Positions 23,889-35,600 of a DNA stretch of 39,700 nucleotides are shown here, one piece after another. The notes under the pieces were generated by a model. The model did no database searches. It saw only the letters and a program-made list of their open reading frames with translations, and was not told where the DNA came from. The stretch comes from Saccoglossus kowalevskii. Taxonomy: Eukaryota; Hemichordata; Enteropneusta; Harrimaniidae. Numbering within the stretch: the stretch's first letter is position 1; every line of letters starts with the position of its first letter. The stretch is taken from assembly GCF_000003605.2 (NCBI RefSeq), contig NW_003107610.1, positions 6,819-46,518 of the forward strand. Reading direction: 5' to 3'. The translations under genes and the position numbers were made by a program.

Positions 23889-26800
23889 TCAATCATCAAT
23901 GGGGAATTTATAAAAGTTATCGATGACAGATTTGGTGTACTCCATCTTGTCTTGCTTTGTTTCCAATACTGCCCATTCTCTTAGAGGTATCTGAAACGAA
24001 TAACAAACACACAATTTTTTATTTTATCCAATAGAAGAACATATGCAAATCATTAAAATCTTAATCAGTTTACATACTAGCAACACTTTATTTTAGTAAC
24101 TAGACGATGGCTGCCAAGATCTCACTCCATGAGACTAGTTTCTGACCCACAAATAATGGTCCACTCTCTGTTACGATCACATTCAATGCTCCAATTATTA
24201 TGGTATTTGGAACACCAGATGTGATGACAGGGAGAAAGGAACATTATTCAATGAATAATCAAAAACTAGTTTTACAGTTTTCTTGCTCTCAGCCAAGATA
24301 TCAGCAGGTGTTTGCATCTAAGGTCTATTTGCATACATTGGAGGCACTCAGGAATCAAAAACCAAAATTGTTATTATAAATATACCTACCCATCGTACAT
24401 GGTATCCTATTATATTTAGTTGTCTCTCCATAGCAACAGCATTTCCTAGCAACCAAAACTCAGCATCTTCTAGTAGATTTTTCGCATAGTAGGAATCTGG
24501 AGCCAGTAATAAAGCTAACCTAAAGACAGAACAGAATCTCCATATTAAATATACCCAGTATACATTTTTACTGAATTCTTGTAGTTTACTATCAAAATCA
24601 GCCTACTCCCTAGCACAGGAACATACATACCATACATCCTAGCAGAGTGACATAAATACTATACACCCTAGCACAGTGACATACATACCACACTCCCTAG
24701 CACAGTGACATACAGACTACACTCCCTAGCACAGTGACATACATACCACACTCCCTAGCACAGTGACATACAGGCCACACTCCCTAGCACAGTGACATAC
24801 ATACCACACTCCCTAGCACAGTGACATACATACCACACTCCCTAGCACAGTGACATACAGGCCACACTCCCTAGCACAGTGACATACATACCACACTCCC
24901 TAGCACAGTGACATACAGGCCACACTCCCTAGCAGAGTGACATACATACCACACTCCCTAGCACAGAGACATACATACCACACTCCCTAGCACAGAGACA
25001 TACATACCACACTCCCTAGCACAGAGACATACATACCACACTCCCTAGCACAGTGACATACATACCACACTCCCTAGCACAGTGACATACATACCACACA
25101 TCATTCCCCCCAGTAATGGCTATTTCAAATAAATGAAATATGTTGAAATGCATACACAATTTCACTCCATTTGTGTTAGTAGATCAGTATTAATTGCATA
25201 AACACAAAAGGCTCTATTCAGAGCATTTTCATGCATGCTAACTTTCAGACAAGCTGTGTTAAAATTTGCAGAGCACAATTCTGGCCAGTAACACAATGGC
25301 TTAATTAATGCAAGAAATTACCAGCTGTAAGGCAGACACTGATTGGTTAATCATGCTGTCATTCTCTTTGGTGGTGTAAAAATCAACTTAGAACAAGAGT
25401 TGTTTGTTAAATGTAGAAAATAATTTTAATTTAGTTACTGTACAATACTTTATTTTCGCTTGGAATTAATTTTCGCTATTTTCACTGAAGGAATGATTCA
25501 GTTAAAATAAAATCCAGCGAATATTCATTTTTTCTTATGGTTTATATTCAACTTGTCAAAAATCAGTGAAAATAAATTCCATACAAAACACCCAAAAAGT
25601 CTTTTCAGCGAAAATTAATTCCAGCTAAAATAAAGTATTTTACAGTACAAGTATTTTACAGTACAAGTATTTTATATCGTACGAGTTTATGCATACCTTT
25701 TGTTATTTCTTACTGAATCTTTCAAATCAACTTTACAATCTGAAAATAAAGAGGTCAAATAAAAGATTAGACACAACGCTAGTGAGTAATGTGAATGAAG
25801 GACTGAAGCACATTACGAAAATAACATGTGATCATCACTAAATCCGTGTGTCATAAATGCAGTGTCATAGAAATGTTGACAACATGTACATGTAATTAGT
25901 AATAAACAATGGTTGCCATGGAAACCATTCAAAATATATATGCATGATGAAGAGTGTTCACCCAAACCATTGTGTTATTTTTTGTATTCCTACAGTTCGT
26001 CTTTTTTGTTTAGTTACTTTCTCTATGTTATATTTTAATGCATGTGTCTCGATTTTGAGGAAAGACTATGTTAAAAAAAAATTTCATATCTTTCTAGATT
26101 GGCAAAGTCAAGACGTCTTTTTTGTTTTACAAAACAAAATAATTAATTGTTTAAGTCCTTTTAGCGTGATCACAAAACTAACGTGACAGGGAAAGAAATC
26201 CCGACTGGATTTATCTGCGGGCATTTAATTATTCATTGCTCACATTGCGGACTAGTCACGGAATGTTTTGCTGCTAGTCGTATCTCGTAGTTTAGAACTG
26301 AAAATATAGCTGACATGGGGTAAACTGTTGTAATGTAACGTAGTGTAGGTTAGAATTATGGTGGTAGTGGTGCTAGGGTTTGGTTATTTCATGCTAAAAA
26401 ATGACAACGTAAATGTGATTCAAACATCAGAGCTGCATTCGTTGTCAGTGCTAGCCAACAACATTTAATTAGCATAATCAGCGGAGTGATTCCGCTTCGG
26501 TTTTCACTCCAACACAGTGGGTCGCCTGCAGATGCGTCCAGTCGGGATTTCTTTTGCAGTCACGCTTAAAAGGCTAATTGTCAATTAAATATTGTGACTT
26601 TGCCAGTCTAATATCTTTCATGCAACTTTACCAGAACATGGTATTCAATGACTAAAAGTAGATAATCCAGTACCTTAATCTCAGTATGTGACTTACATAT
26701 GATGAAGCCTAGATAATCCAGTACTTAATCTCAGTATGTGACTTACATATGATTAAGCCTGGATAATTCAATACTTAATCTCTGTATGTGACTTACATAT

Positions 26801-29800
26801 GATTAAGCCTGGATAATCCAATACCTTAATCTTAGTATGTGCCTTACATATGATTAAGCCTGGATAATCCAATACCTTAATCTCAGTATGTGACTTACCT
26901 ATGATTAAGCCTGGATAATCCAATACCTTAATCTCAGTATGTGACTTACCTATGATTAAGCCAGGATAATCCAATACCCTAATTTCAGTATGTGACTTAC
27001 CTATGATTAAGCCTGGTTAATCCAATACCTTAATCTCAGTAAGTGACTTACCTATGATTAAGCCAGGATAATCAAATACCTTAATCTCAGTATGTGACTT
27101 GCATATGATTGAGCCTAGATAATCCAATACATCGATCTCAGTATGTGACTTACATATGATTAAGCCAGTTAGCCTGGATAATCCAGTACCTTAATCTCAG
27201 TATGTGACTTACCTATGATTAAGCCTGGATAATCCAGTACCTTAATCTCAGTATGTGACTTACATATGATTAAGCCAGGATAATCAAATACCTTAATCTC
27301 AGTATGTGACTTACATATGATTAAGCCTGGATAATCCAATACCTTAATCTCAGTATGTGACTTACCTATGATTAAGCCAGGATAATCCAATACCCTAATT
27401 TCAGTATGTGACTTACCTATGATTAAGCCTGGTTAATCCAATACCTTAATCTCAGTAAGTGACTTACCTATGATTAAGCCAGGATAATCCAATACCTTAA
27501 TCTCTGTATGTGACATACATATGATTAAGCCTGGATAATCCAATACCTTAATCTCAGTATGTGACTTACCTATGATTAAGCCTGGATAATCAAATACCTT
27601 AATTTCAGTATGTGACTTACATATGATTAAGCCTGGATAATCTCAGTATGTGACTTGCATATGATTAAGCCTGGATAATCCAATACATTGATCTCAGTAT
27701 GTGACTTACATATGATTAAGCCTGTTAGCCTGGATAATCCAGTACCTTAATCTCAGTATGTGACTTACATATGATTAAGCCTGGATAATCCAGTACCTTA
27801 ATCTCAGTATGTGACTTACATATGATTAAGCCTAGATAATCCAATACATTAATCTCAGTATGTGACTTACATAGATTAAGCCAGGATAATCCAATACCTT
27901 AATCTCAGTATGTGACTTACATATGATTAAGCCTGGATAATCTAGAACCTTAATCTCAGTAAGTGACTTACATATGATTAAGCCTGGATAATCCAGTACC
28001 TTAATCTCAGTATGTGACATACATATGATTAAACCTAGATAATCCAATATATTAATCTCAGTATGTGACTTACATATGATTAAGCCTGGATAATCCAATA
28101 CCTTAGTTTCAGTATGTGACTTGCATATGATTAAGCCTAGATAATCTTATATGTTAATCTCAATATATAACTTGCCTATGATTAAGCCTGAATAATCCAG
28201 CACTATAAACTCAGTATTTGACTTACATATGATTAAGCCTAGATAATCCTATAGTTTTCATCTCAATAAACCCCTTACCTATGATTAATCCTGGATAGTC
28301 CAGTATGTTAATCTCAGTATGTAACTTATCCCCATATAATAATCTGATGATCGCTTGCAATGACAGTTGTAAAACCTTTCTGGTATCTACTATACCATCA
28401 GTGGACTTCCTGTTTTGCATGACGCATGTTTCAAGCGAGAGATGAGATAAATCATCGTAAGTATTCATTTCTAATGATCGATAGATATTCAAGTATGCGT
28501 TCCTCCGTCTGTTAAATCTTGCATTATCTGCAAGCAAAATCAAGCATAAATTTTTCAGACAAAATCATGAAAAGATTCAGACCAAAACAACAATTTAGGC
28601 ACTATGACAGTATCTGGTTGAATCACTGCATACTCTTAGGCTGAGAAAAAAAATATCTCTGTTTCTTGTTTGCGCGCGCCATGTTTTGAACTATGCGCCT
28701 CGGACGTTTTATTCCTTCTAAAGCATTCTAAAATGCGCTTGTACTTGCACTTATCTCAAATTTCCCCCATTTTAGCTCAGTATTCAAAACGCCTCGCCGT
28801 TTTCATGAAACGAGAAACAGGAAAAATTTTTTTCCTGGTCTTAGATGGCGTTGTCAGTGAGGGTGTTATTTAGATTCGATCGTTGACTGCCCACTCAAAA
28901 CACTGCCATGGATACTGTGATAGCAATATGAGTTGTATGCATTAGACACGTACAATACACTGAATGCGCAGACATGTACATGAACCAGCAATATCTCAAC
29001 CTTGATTTCCCTTACACAATATTTTAATTAAACTGCACCAAATTCAAAGTGTAATTGAGATAATCATGGATAAATCAAAGTTCTAGCAGTTATTAGTTCG
29101 TTTTTGGTTCATCTGTTTGATTTCAAACAATACGCCTCAGTACACCTTATTTTGATATAGCTGGATCTATGTGTTGAGTGGGGCAGCCAACGACCAAATA
29201 TAAATAGCGCCCACTCTGACAATGCCGTGGCACCCAGGGCCACACCCTACATTAAAAAATCACAAACAAGTCACAGTTATTGTTATTGTATGCGCATGGT
29301 GTCCTTATTTAATCTAAATCATGTACTGAACAGTGTTTTGGGATTACGTCAGTTTTATTTTTAGTAATATCTCATAACCGTGACAAACACTATTGAAAAA
29401 ATCTTACCTTTAATATCCATCAAAAAACGTTGACATTTAGGATCGAATATAAACTGCAGCAATTCCCGACTTGGCGTCTTATTAAGCATTGTGAGGTAGT
29501 TGATGACATCTAACACATGACCATATTGAGTATTGTTAGCATTTAACAAAAGATCCTCAGTTTTATCCTCCACCAATTTACATAGATAACGTTCTTCATC
29601 GCTGGACTCAAACTCCTCTTTAGCATGTTCTGATAAAGGACTCTTGAACTCGGTAAATTGACGAAAGTTCAGTTCTGCAAATGGTGCGAGTAAGAATGCA
29701 CACATCGATAGACTGTCTATGCTTCCAGTAGCGTCTAAAGGACTGATGTCTGACAAGTTATAAATATGATCTGCGACTTGTCGTAGAAGTGGTTTATGGA

Positions 29801-30899
29801 CATATCCAAACACTGCATACACATGCAATACCCTCGCAAGGCAGTTAATTGTCAAGTCCTCCATGTGGGTTTGCAGAAAACGTGCACTCCACTCAAATAA
29901 TTGGTCATTGTAATACTTCAACCTCTCACATGCCACAAGAACCGATTCCAAAAGCTCAGCTGTTACATCATCGGAATTCATAATCAACTGACTTGCCTTT
30001 TCCAATAATACGTCAGATCTGTGTCTCACGTAACCATACTGACGAAAGAGATTCACAACATGTTTTAACTTGACATCTTTCCTAATAGTCATAATAGCGA
30101 CAATACGGTTATCAAATTCCCGTTTTTCTGACGGTGATAATACGTTATACATGGGTTCAATTAATGATGCTAGAAGACGTATAGAAAGAGTTCGGTTTAA
30201 TGTCTGCTTGCATAAAATCTGTGTAGCTAGGATCATAGCATCTACTTGTTCTGTCTTGGGCATTTTACCAAGAGTTACACGCAGTCGTGTCAGTGATTCA
30301 AGATCCATATCGTTCATCCGAGCCTCGCACTGTCTTAGTAATGTCTGCATTACAGGCGTGTTCAGCGGTACTTCACATTTTGAGAAATTATATAAACACA
30401 AAGTAACATTGATATTAGTCATGTATCGTGCATGCATCATAACAAGATCACAAACTGGACCCAAATTCATCAGCCATAAATTAAACTGGTCATCCTGTCT
30501 CACAACTTCTACAATCTCCGCCATCCGTCTCACTGCACTGACAACGGCTTCTTCGTCAAACTTATTCCCATTGATGTGCACAAAATCAACAAGACTTTCT
30601 AAACTATCCATTTGATTTATCTGCCAGATTACACCATTCTGAGCAGAGACAGTGTTACTAAGACTGCTACAAAATAACCTTGCTTGGCTCAGCAGACTTA
30701 GTCGAGCTTGTATGGGTTGGATGTACAAACCAATTCTAGTTTCAACAGATCGAACACAGTGGCCAAATCTAGACGGTATTCGTGAGAACATACTCTGCAC
30801 AGGATATAATGGAAGGAGGGTTTTCTTTGACCACGATGAAAGTGGCTGATGGGCGGACTTTAATATTACAGAAGACCTCAACCATTTTTGGGAAGCCAT
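23889..30899 (-). CDS. FASTKD-family mitochondrial RNA-binding protein with RAP domain (complete)
   Basis: Five minus-strand exons join in phase: 30899-29408, 28527-28279, 25739-25697, 24519-24390 and 23990-23889 (stop TGA), giving 671 residues. The first ~85 residues are rich in Arg, Ser and Leu with almost no acidic residues, as in a mitochondrial targeting peptide. The middle is helical-repeat sequence of the FAST type. The C-terminus holds a RAP domain: FWLLGNAVAMERQLNIIGYH, then VRWIPLREWAVLETKQDKME. Family knowledge: FASTKD proteins act in mitochondrial RNA processing and stability. I cannot decide which vertebrate paralogue it matches, so no symbol is given. The exon ending at 28279 has donor CATAG|GTAAGG and is followed by a ~33-unit array of copies of its own end. 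A 5' UTR intron is likely: TTTTTTACTCAG precedes position 30916, 17 nt before the ATG. Confidence 0.93.
24603..25098. repeat. 29-bp minisatellite array (about 17 units)
   Basis: The unit is about CTCCCTAGCACAGTGACATA plus CATACCACA, with variant positions (GTGACA/GAGACA, CATACC/CAGGCC). The first two or three units at the left are the most diverged. It lies in the FASTKD intron between exons 25697 and 24519, starting about 85 bp from the latter. It contains no copy of a coding exon. Confidence 0.95.
25436..25647. mobile_element. TA-flanked MITE, family B copy 3 (best preserved)
   Basis: Ends TACTGTACAATACTTTATTT and ATAAAGTATTTTACAGTA are inverted repeats with TA at both tips. The terminal AAGTATTTTACAGTA is repeated once more just outside (to about 25665). 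The body matches 9843-10023. It lies 50 bp downstream, in transcript sense, of the 43-nt FASTKD exon at 25739-25697. Confidence 0.87.
26090..26615. mobile_element. Inverted-repeat element, about 525 bp
   Basis: CTAGATTGGCAAAGTCA at 26093 is mirrored by TGACTTTGCCAGTCTAA at 26597. Further in, CCTTTTAGCGTGA (26157) mirrors TCACGCTTAAAAGG (to 26573), and AAAGAAATCCCGACTGG mirrors CCAGTCGGGATTTCTTTT. The two arms differ by an insertion of about 40 bp. Non-coding (the 26 kb ORF at its left edge is not gene-like). In the FASTKD intron upstream of the 51-bp array in window coordinates. Confidence 0.75.
26651..28330. repeat. 51-bp array of duplicated FASTKD exon end plus 5' splice site (about 33 units)
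   Basis: On the minus strand each unit encodes approximately HTEIKVLDYPGLII followed by GTAAGT. The real exon (28527-28279) ends HTEINILDYPGLII then GTAAGG, so the array is an amplification of that exon end and its donor. Unit length 51 bp (17 codons) keeps local reading frames open for up to about 88 codons (for example 27832-28098). About ten units have CATAG|GTAAGT, near-perfect donors; most others have CATAT|GTAAGT. The unit next to the real exon is 52 bp, so the frame breaks and meets TAA at 28225-28223. Higher-order structure: a variant containing GTTAGCCTGGATAATCCAGT occurs near 27168 and 27722. Confidence 0.93.
28834..29238. mobile_element. Long-TIR MITE, about 405 bp
   Basis: Imperfect inverted arms of about 65 bp: the left contains GTCAGTGAGGGTGTTATTTA then CGTTGACTGCCCACTC; the right contains GAGTGGGGCAGCCAACGACC then AAATAGCGCCCACTCTGAC. 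The outer ends are CCTGG and CCAGG. The interior is non-coding. It lies in the FASTKD intron between exons 1 and 2. Confidence 0.7.
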
Positions 30900-32625
30900 T
30901 TTGATCCAGAGAACACCTGAGTAAAAAAAAATATATTACGAGTTCAAGAGAAGACGTACTAATAAGACAAGTTGGTGAATACTTATACAAAATATTTGAA
31001 ATCAGAAATAACAATAACTGACATTTTACTTTTACTTTAGTTTTATATGTATTGTACTTTATTACCAATGGAAATAATTTCTAAGGATGCAATAAATTCA
31101 TTATTATTATTATTAATATTATTGACATTGTACTGAGAAATTATTATAAATATTCATGTCAGTGGTTTAGGAATTTTTTAAACAAAGGACAGCTCTACAG
31201 CAAATTTCATAAAAGCATAAAATTTGTTTAAATTAATTAAAAACAACTTTACCAATAACAACACGTTAATAGATGCATGGTAGTAAATCGGCCAATGACT
31301 GATAGAAACCTACAAAGACTCATGGGTAATGTGGGTTTACCAAATGGTTTCTATGAATACTTCTTTGAAAGTGTGAGGTTCTTCCAGGATAAATGTTTTA
31401 CAAATTTATATTTTATACATTTCCATAAAAAAAAACATTTATTGTTTTCATAAAATTCACTGGAACTATTAATAACACATAATATTTTTTTTATTAAATA
31501 TAAAAATTAAAATTAAAAGTGTTTAAAAGCTTCAGGTCTTTGGTTAACTGTCATCCATAATAAATTACATCCTCGTAAAGCCATGCATGCTTCTGATTGG
31601 AACATCTGTAAATATGCGTTGAATCATAGTTGGCGTATTATTAACACATTCAAGTTCAATTTTATATTAATTTAATTGAAAAGCATCTACCAGATACTTT
31701 TTTTTCAAATTCCTTTTCGTTGAAAAAATAACAAAATTAATAGAATAGAATAGAATAGAATAGAAAAGAAAATAGAATAGAATAGAATAGAATAGAATAG
31801 AATAGAATAGAATAGAATAGAATAGAATAGAATAGAATAGAATAGAATAGAATAGAATAGAATAGAAATCTGCAGGGTTATCCCCACTACATGTAATTTG
31901 CGGATCCCACTCTTCTAGTTTTGTGGCGGAATATACGGCCCATCGATGACCAAAAGCGCTTCCGGTGACGACACAACGCCCTTACCTATATTCTACCTAT
32001 GATGTTTGTGGCCCTCCAATTACACAACATAGCATGTGCAGCGGGAGTTGCACTTCCACAATCAGCTGATTCGAGTACGTGTCGTAAAAAGGTACGTCAC
32101 AATCAGTGTCTGCACACAATCAACGCAAATATTGAAGTGTGAATATATGTTCAAATATTCAATATTGTTGTATAATAACAGTTTGTTTTTGTCTTATTTT
32201 TAAAGAGGCAAGTAATGTATCTATCTATTAGACCAAACATACAATAAGTATTTAAAATGTGTTTGTCGCGTATTTTGCGACAATTACCTCTTTCGCTTAA
32301 TGGAAAATAACATTCCATTCTAATGGCACATCAGTTTGAAATTTACCTTAATTATAGCAAACTTACCTATATACTTTTAAGATATTTATTTATAGATGAA
32401 ACTATAATGACTTTGAAAAATTATATTATATTTATTTACTAAATAAATACTAAATTTTGGAACGAGGCTAGATCCTTCTGTGCGTAAAAAGGATTTCCCG
32501 TGGCACTTACTTGTTGTTGATCGTGAGCGACTTCGTATTTAAATGTCGACATAAATACTTATCTTTGGAAGGAATTTGTTGTTGATCTTGCTTCCAAGTG
32601 AACAAACCAACATTTGAAAACCAAA
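30900..32625. promoter_or_regulatory. Divergent promoter region between FASTKD and RHEB
   Basis: The two genes are transcribed away from each other from this 1.7-kb interval, so both promoters are expected here. No TATA box stands out. GCGCTTCCGGTGACG near 31960 contains an ETS-like CTTCCGG next to a CRE half-site TGACG, a common housekeeping-promoter arrangement; assignment to either gene is inference. A pentanucleotide microsatellite lies at 31738-31866. A FASTKD 5' UTR splice acceptor is likely at 30917-30918. Otherwise AT-rich. Confidence 0.45.
31738..31866. repeat. (TAGAA)n pentanucleotide microsatellite
   Basis: About 25 copies of TAGAA (or ATAGA), interrupted once near 31763 by AAAGAAA. 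It sits between the divergent FASTKD and RHEB genes. The minus-strand ORF across it is an artefact. Confidence 0.97.
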
Positions 32626-35600
32626 ATGCCACCAAAACAGCGCAAGATCGCTTTAATGGGCTTCAGATCTGTCGGTAAGTGTTCGTTCTTGTGAGACGTC
32701 GAATGAAGTTAGCTTGCTTATAATATTATCCATAGTCGCTTTGTTTTGTTTTGCCCTTCTTAGTGTTTTGGGTTTATGACCACACATATATAATTCCGAG
32801 TTCGCTGTGGTTAGTGAAAATACATCACCAGTGTAACATTTTAATCTCGGTTTTTGTGTTTATAATGGTTGCAAGAGTTTTTAAAATGAATGGACCAGAG
32901 AGGACAATATACAGGTGTTTTGATTCGGATGGTATCCTGCGCTGTGACGCAGTTTGTTGAGAAGTTTGTAGAAGTTATTTTGTATACGTTGTTTGTTGAC
33001 ACCACGGTTCAGAGATAACGACTATAGTTTGGATATATGATAGCGGCCATCGTAGGTGATTTTTCATTGATAATCTGTGATTCATTATTTTAGTGTTGTT
33101 CTGTTATGATTAAATGTGACCTTGTACTATCTCTGGTCTGTTTACAATCATTGTATGCTTCCCTTTATGTTTATTGCGCCAGGGAAAACGAATACACTCA
33201 CTCATTGCTGATAGTTCATCGCATCGCTTTTCTCTACTATATATTACTGTTCATTTATTTTGTTTTGACCAAGTTTATTTTGAAAAATGGCACAGGGAAA
33301 AAATTGGAAAAAGAGTGTTCCAATGACAGGCGAAACCTGCAAGTTTCTGAATAGCAGAAACCGTATTTTTTACTACGAAACACATCCCCTCTACGAAACA
33401 AAGTCGGACGAGTCGACAACAGACAAGTCGAGTGAAAACCAAAATGACATTTGCTCCACCACACTGGAGACTGAAGACACCACCGTAACTACCTCGAATG
33501 CTGACAATGAGGACACCACTATACTGTCATTGGAGGCTGACGACACAACATCAACATACAGAATGAGCATGATGTCGAAACGAAAAATATCGCCAGCGAA
33601 GTTAGCAGTAGCAAATAACACGAAGCTCGTCGATCTGGATATATTGATTTTGAATCTGGCTGACCACTGTAAATGTTCTCATTGTAAAAAATAAATATCC
33701 ATGAAGAATCTTGTTATGGCTGGGAATCTCACTTTAGTCTCCGGTGCACATGCGGCCTTTTGAACATAGCACATGCACATGGATTGGCTAAGAATACGAG
33801 GTAGTCAAAAATAAACTAATCAGGTCCATTAAGTCATGTGGTACGGCAGACTGACTTTCAAATTTCAGTGATTCGTAGACAAAGCAGTTACACGTTCATT
33901 CTTAGCTCTTGGAAATGAAAACTGTTTTATGCTGGTAATAATTTTATAACAATCGTACTGCAAGTCGACAAAACTAAACTAAACGAAAACTCCGATTGTA
34001 ACGAGTTATAGAGCAAAAACGATGACCTGTAGTTCACGACAGTACTGTCGGCAAGCTTGACTGACTTGCTTTCAAGCGGATTCAGTCAGCAAATAGTAGG
34101 CCCTTTTTTACTTCAATTACGATTTTTAATTGATATTCAGCAACAAAAGTGTCATCGCCGATATTTAGTAAAAAATAAAAAGCGTAGCTTTACCGAGTAC
34201 TCTCATCTCATAATGTAGTTCTGCTCTGATAACATTTTCGCTTGGTTCAGGTGCCGTGGCTTACGAGAAAGTTGCGAGAAAGGGCCATACTTCGTTTTCA
34301 CGTTGCTTTTTTCAAATTATTGATTTTTTCATAACTTTATCAGGCATGTATCAAACGAGTTGTTTTGATTTTTATAAAACCAACACAATAGCTATCTTAA
34401 ATATCAAAAAATAACTAAAAAAGATGCGCTGAACAGAAAATATCCTCTCAACTGTGCTACTTTTGGTTTTTGAGTCTTATCAGCCATTTGAAACGTAACG
34501 TGTCTAAAACCACAAAAATCACGATTACGCGAACAGTTCTTGTTCGATTTCAGAGATTTTTTCAGAGATTAAACTCGAGATCAATTGAAAACAAAATGTA
34601 AAATATTTTTCAAGTATCAGTAATATTTCATTACTAATTGATCTGTGAAAAGAGAGCACTCTAATTTATTACAGAATTCTTCTCCACCACTTTGTAAAAG
34701 AACCAAACAATTCAGAAACTATCTCTTTTACATTATTGTTAAGAACATTGTAGTCTTCCTTTTCTCATAAAAATATGTTGGCTAACTGTTTTCGTTTTCT
34801 AGTAGCAGTAAAAATAGCAGAACAATCGATTTTGTTTATTTATAATTTTTGGATAGAAGGTTGCAAGGGCTACAATAACATGTAAAAAATGTTAGTCATT
34901 AATCATTATTATTATTTTTATCAAGTTTTTTTCTGTTTTGCCCAACGAAAGTCTACTACATCGTTAAGTGTGTAAACATTTTATTCAATCTTCTAAATAT
35001 TTCTAACATTTTTATGCAACTTTGATTGTTTAGTATTGAAACGATACACTTACAACATACTACTGGTAGATCAGTAATTAGAAAACTTCATTAACCTGAT
35101 TAATTAAAGCGCGGTGGTCGTTGCATAGAGAGTGTTGGAACAAGACACTACAACCATCGTCCTTTAATTCATGATCTTTATTATTTGCACTCACAGCTCA
35201 ACATTTTTGTATTTCAATTGATAATTATTAAATATCTTTTTAATTCGGACTTGTCATCACAGGTTCAAAATAAGTTTTTTCAGCTAACTGCTGTTGTTTT
35301 ATTCATTACAAGTCCATTCTCATGACTTGAAGTTTTGTACTGCTTTGATCTATAGACTCTCTCCGACACTAATACTCAACATAAAAATCAAACGTTGATG
35401 ACAACTATGTTGTAAAAGCAAAAGTACACTGAACAAAGAAAGATATAGTCAGCTGAAATATTGCATATCTGTGACATCAACACCAATATGCGTATTATCC
35501 AAGGGCACCAAATTTGAACATGATACTGGTAGACCCATAGTTCAAATCCTGCATTAGGCTGAACATCAAAAAAGGTTGCCCCCCCCCTCCAAAAGGGGTT

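Noticed and set aside
26768-28098. ORFs of 68-88 codons encoding LDYPGLII repeats, as stand-alone genes or solenoid proteins
   Set aside because: They are intronic copies of a FASTKD exon end with its splice donor; frames break repeatedly through indels and no unit has a start of its own.
24603-28330. CRISPR array
   Set aside because: The 29-bp and 51-bp repeats are head-to-tail without unique spacers, in animal introns.
30070-30615. 181-codon plus-strand ORF
   Set aside because: Antisense shadow of FASTKD exon 1.
31705-31887. Minus-strand ORF of FYSIL repeats
   Set aside because: Translation of the TAGAA microsatellite.
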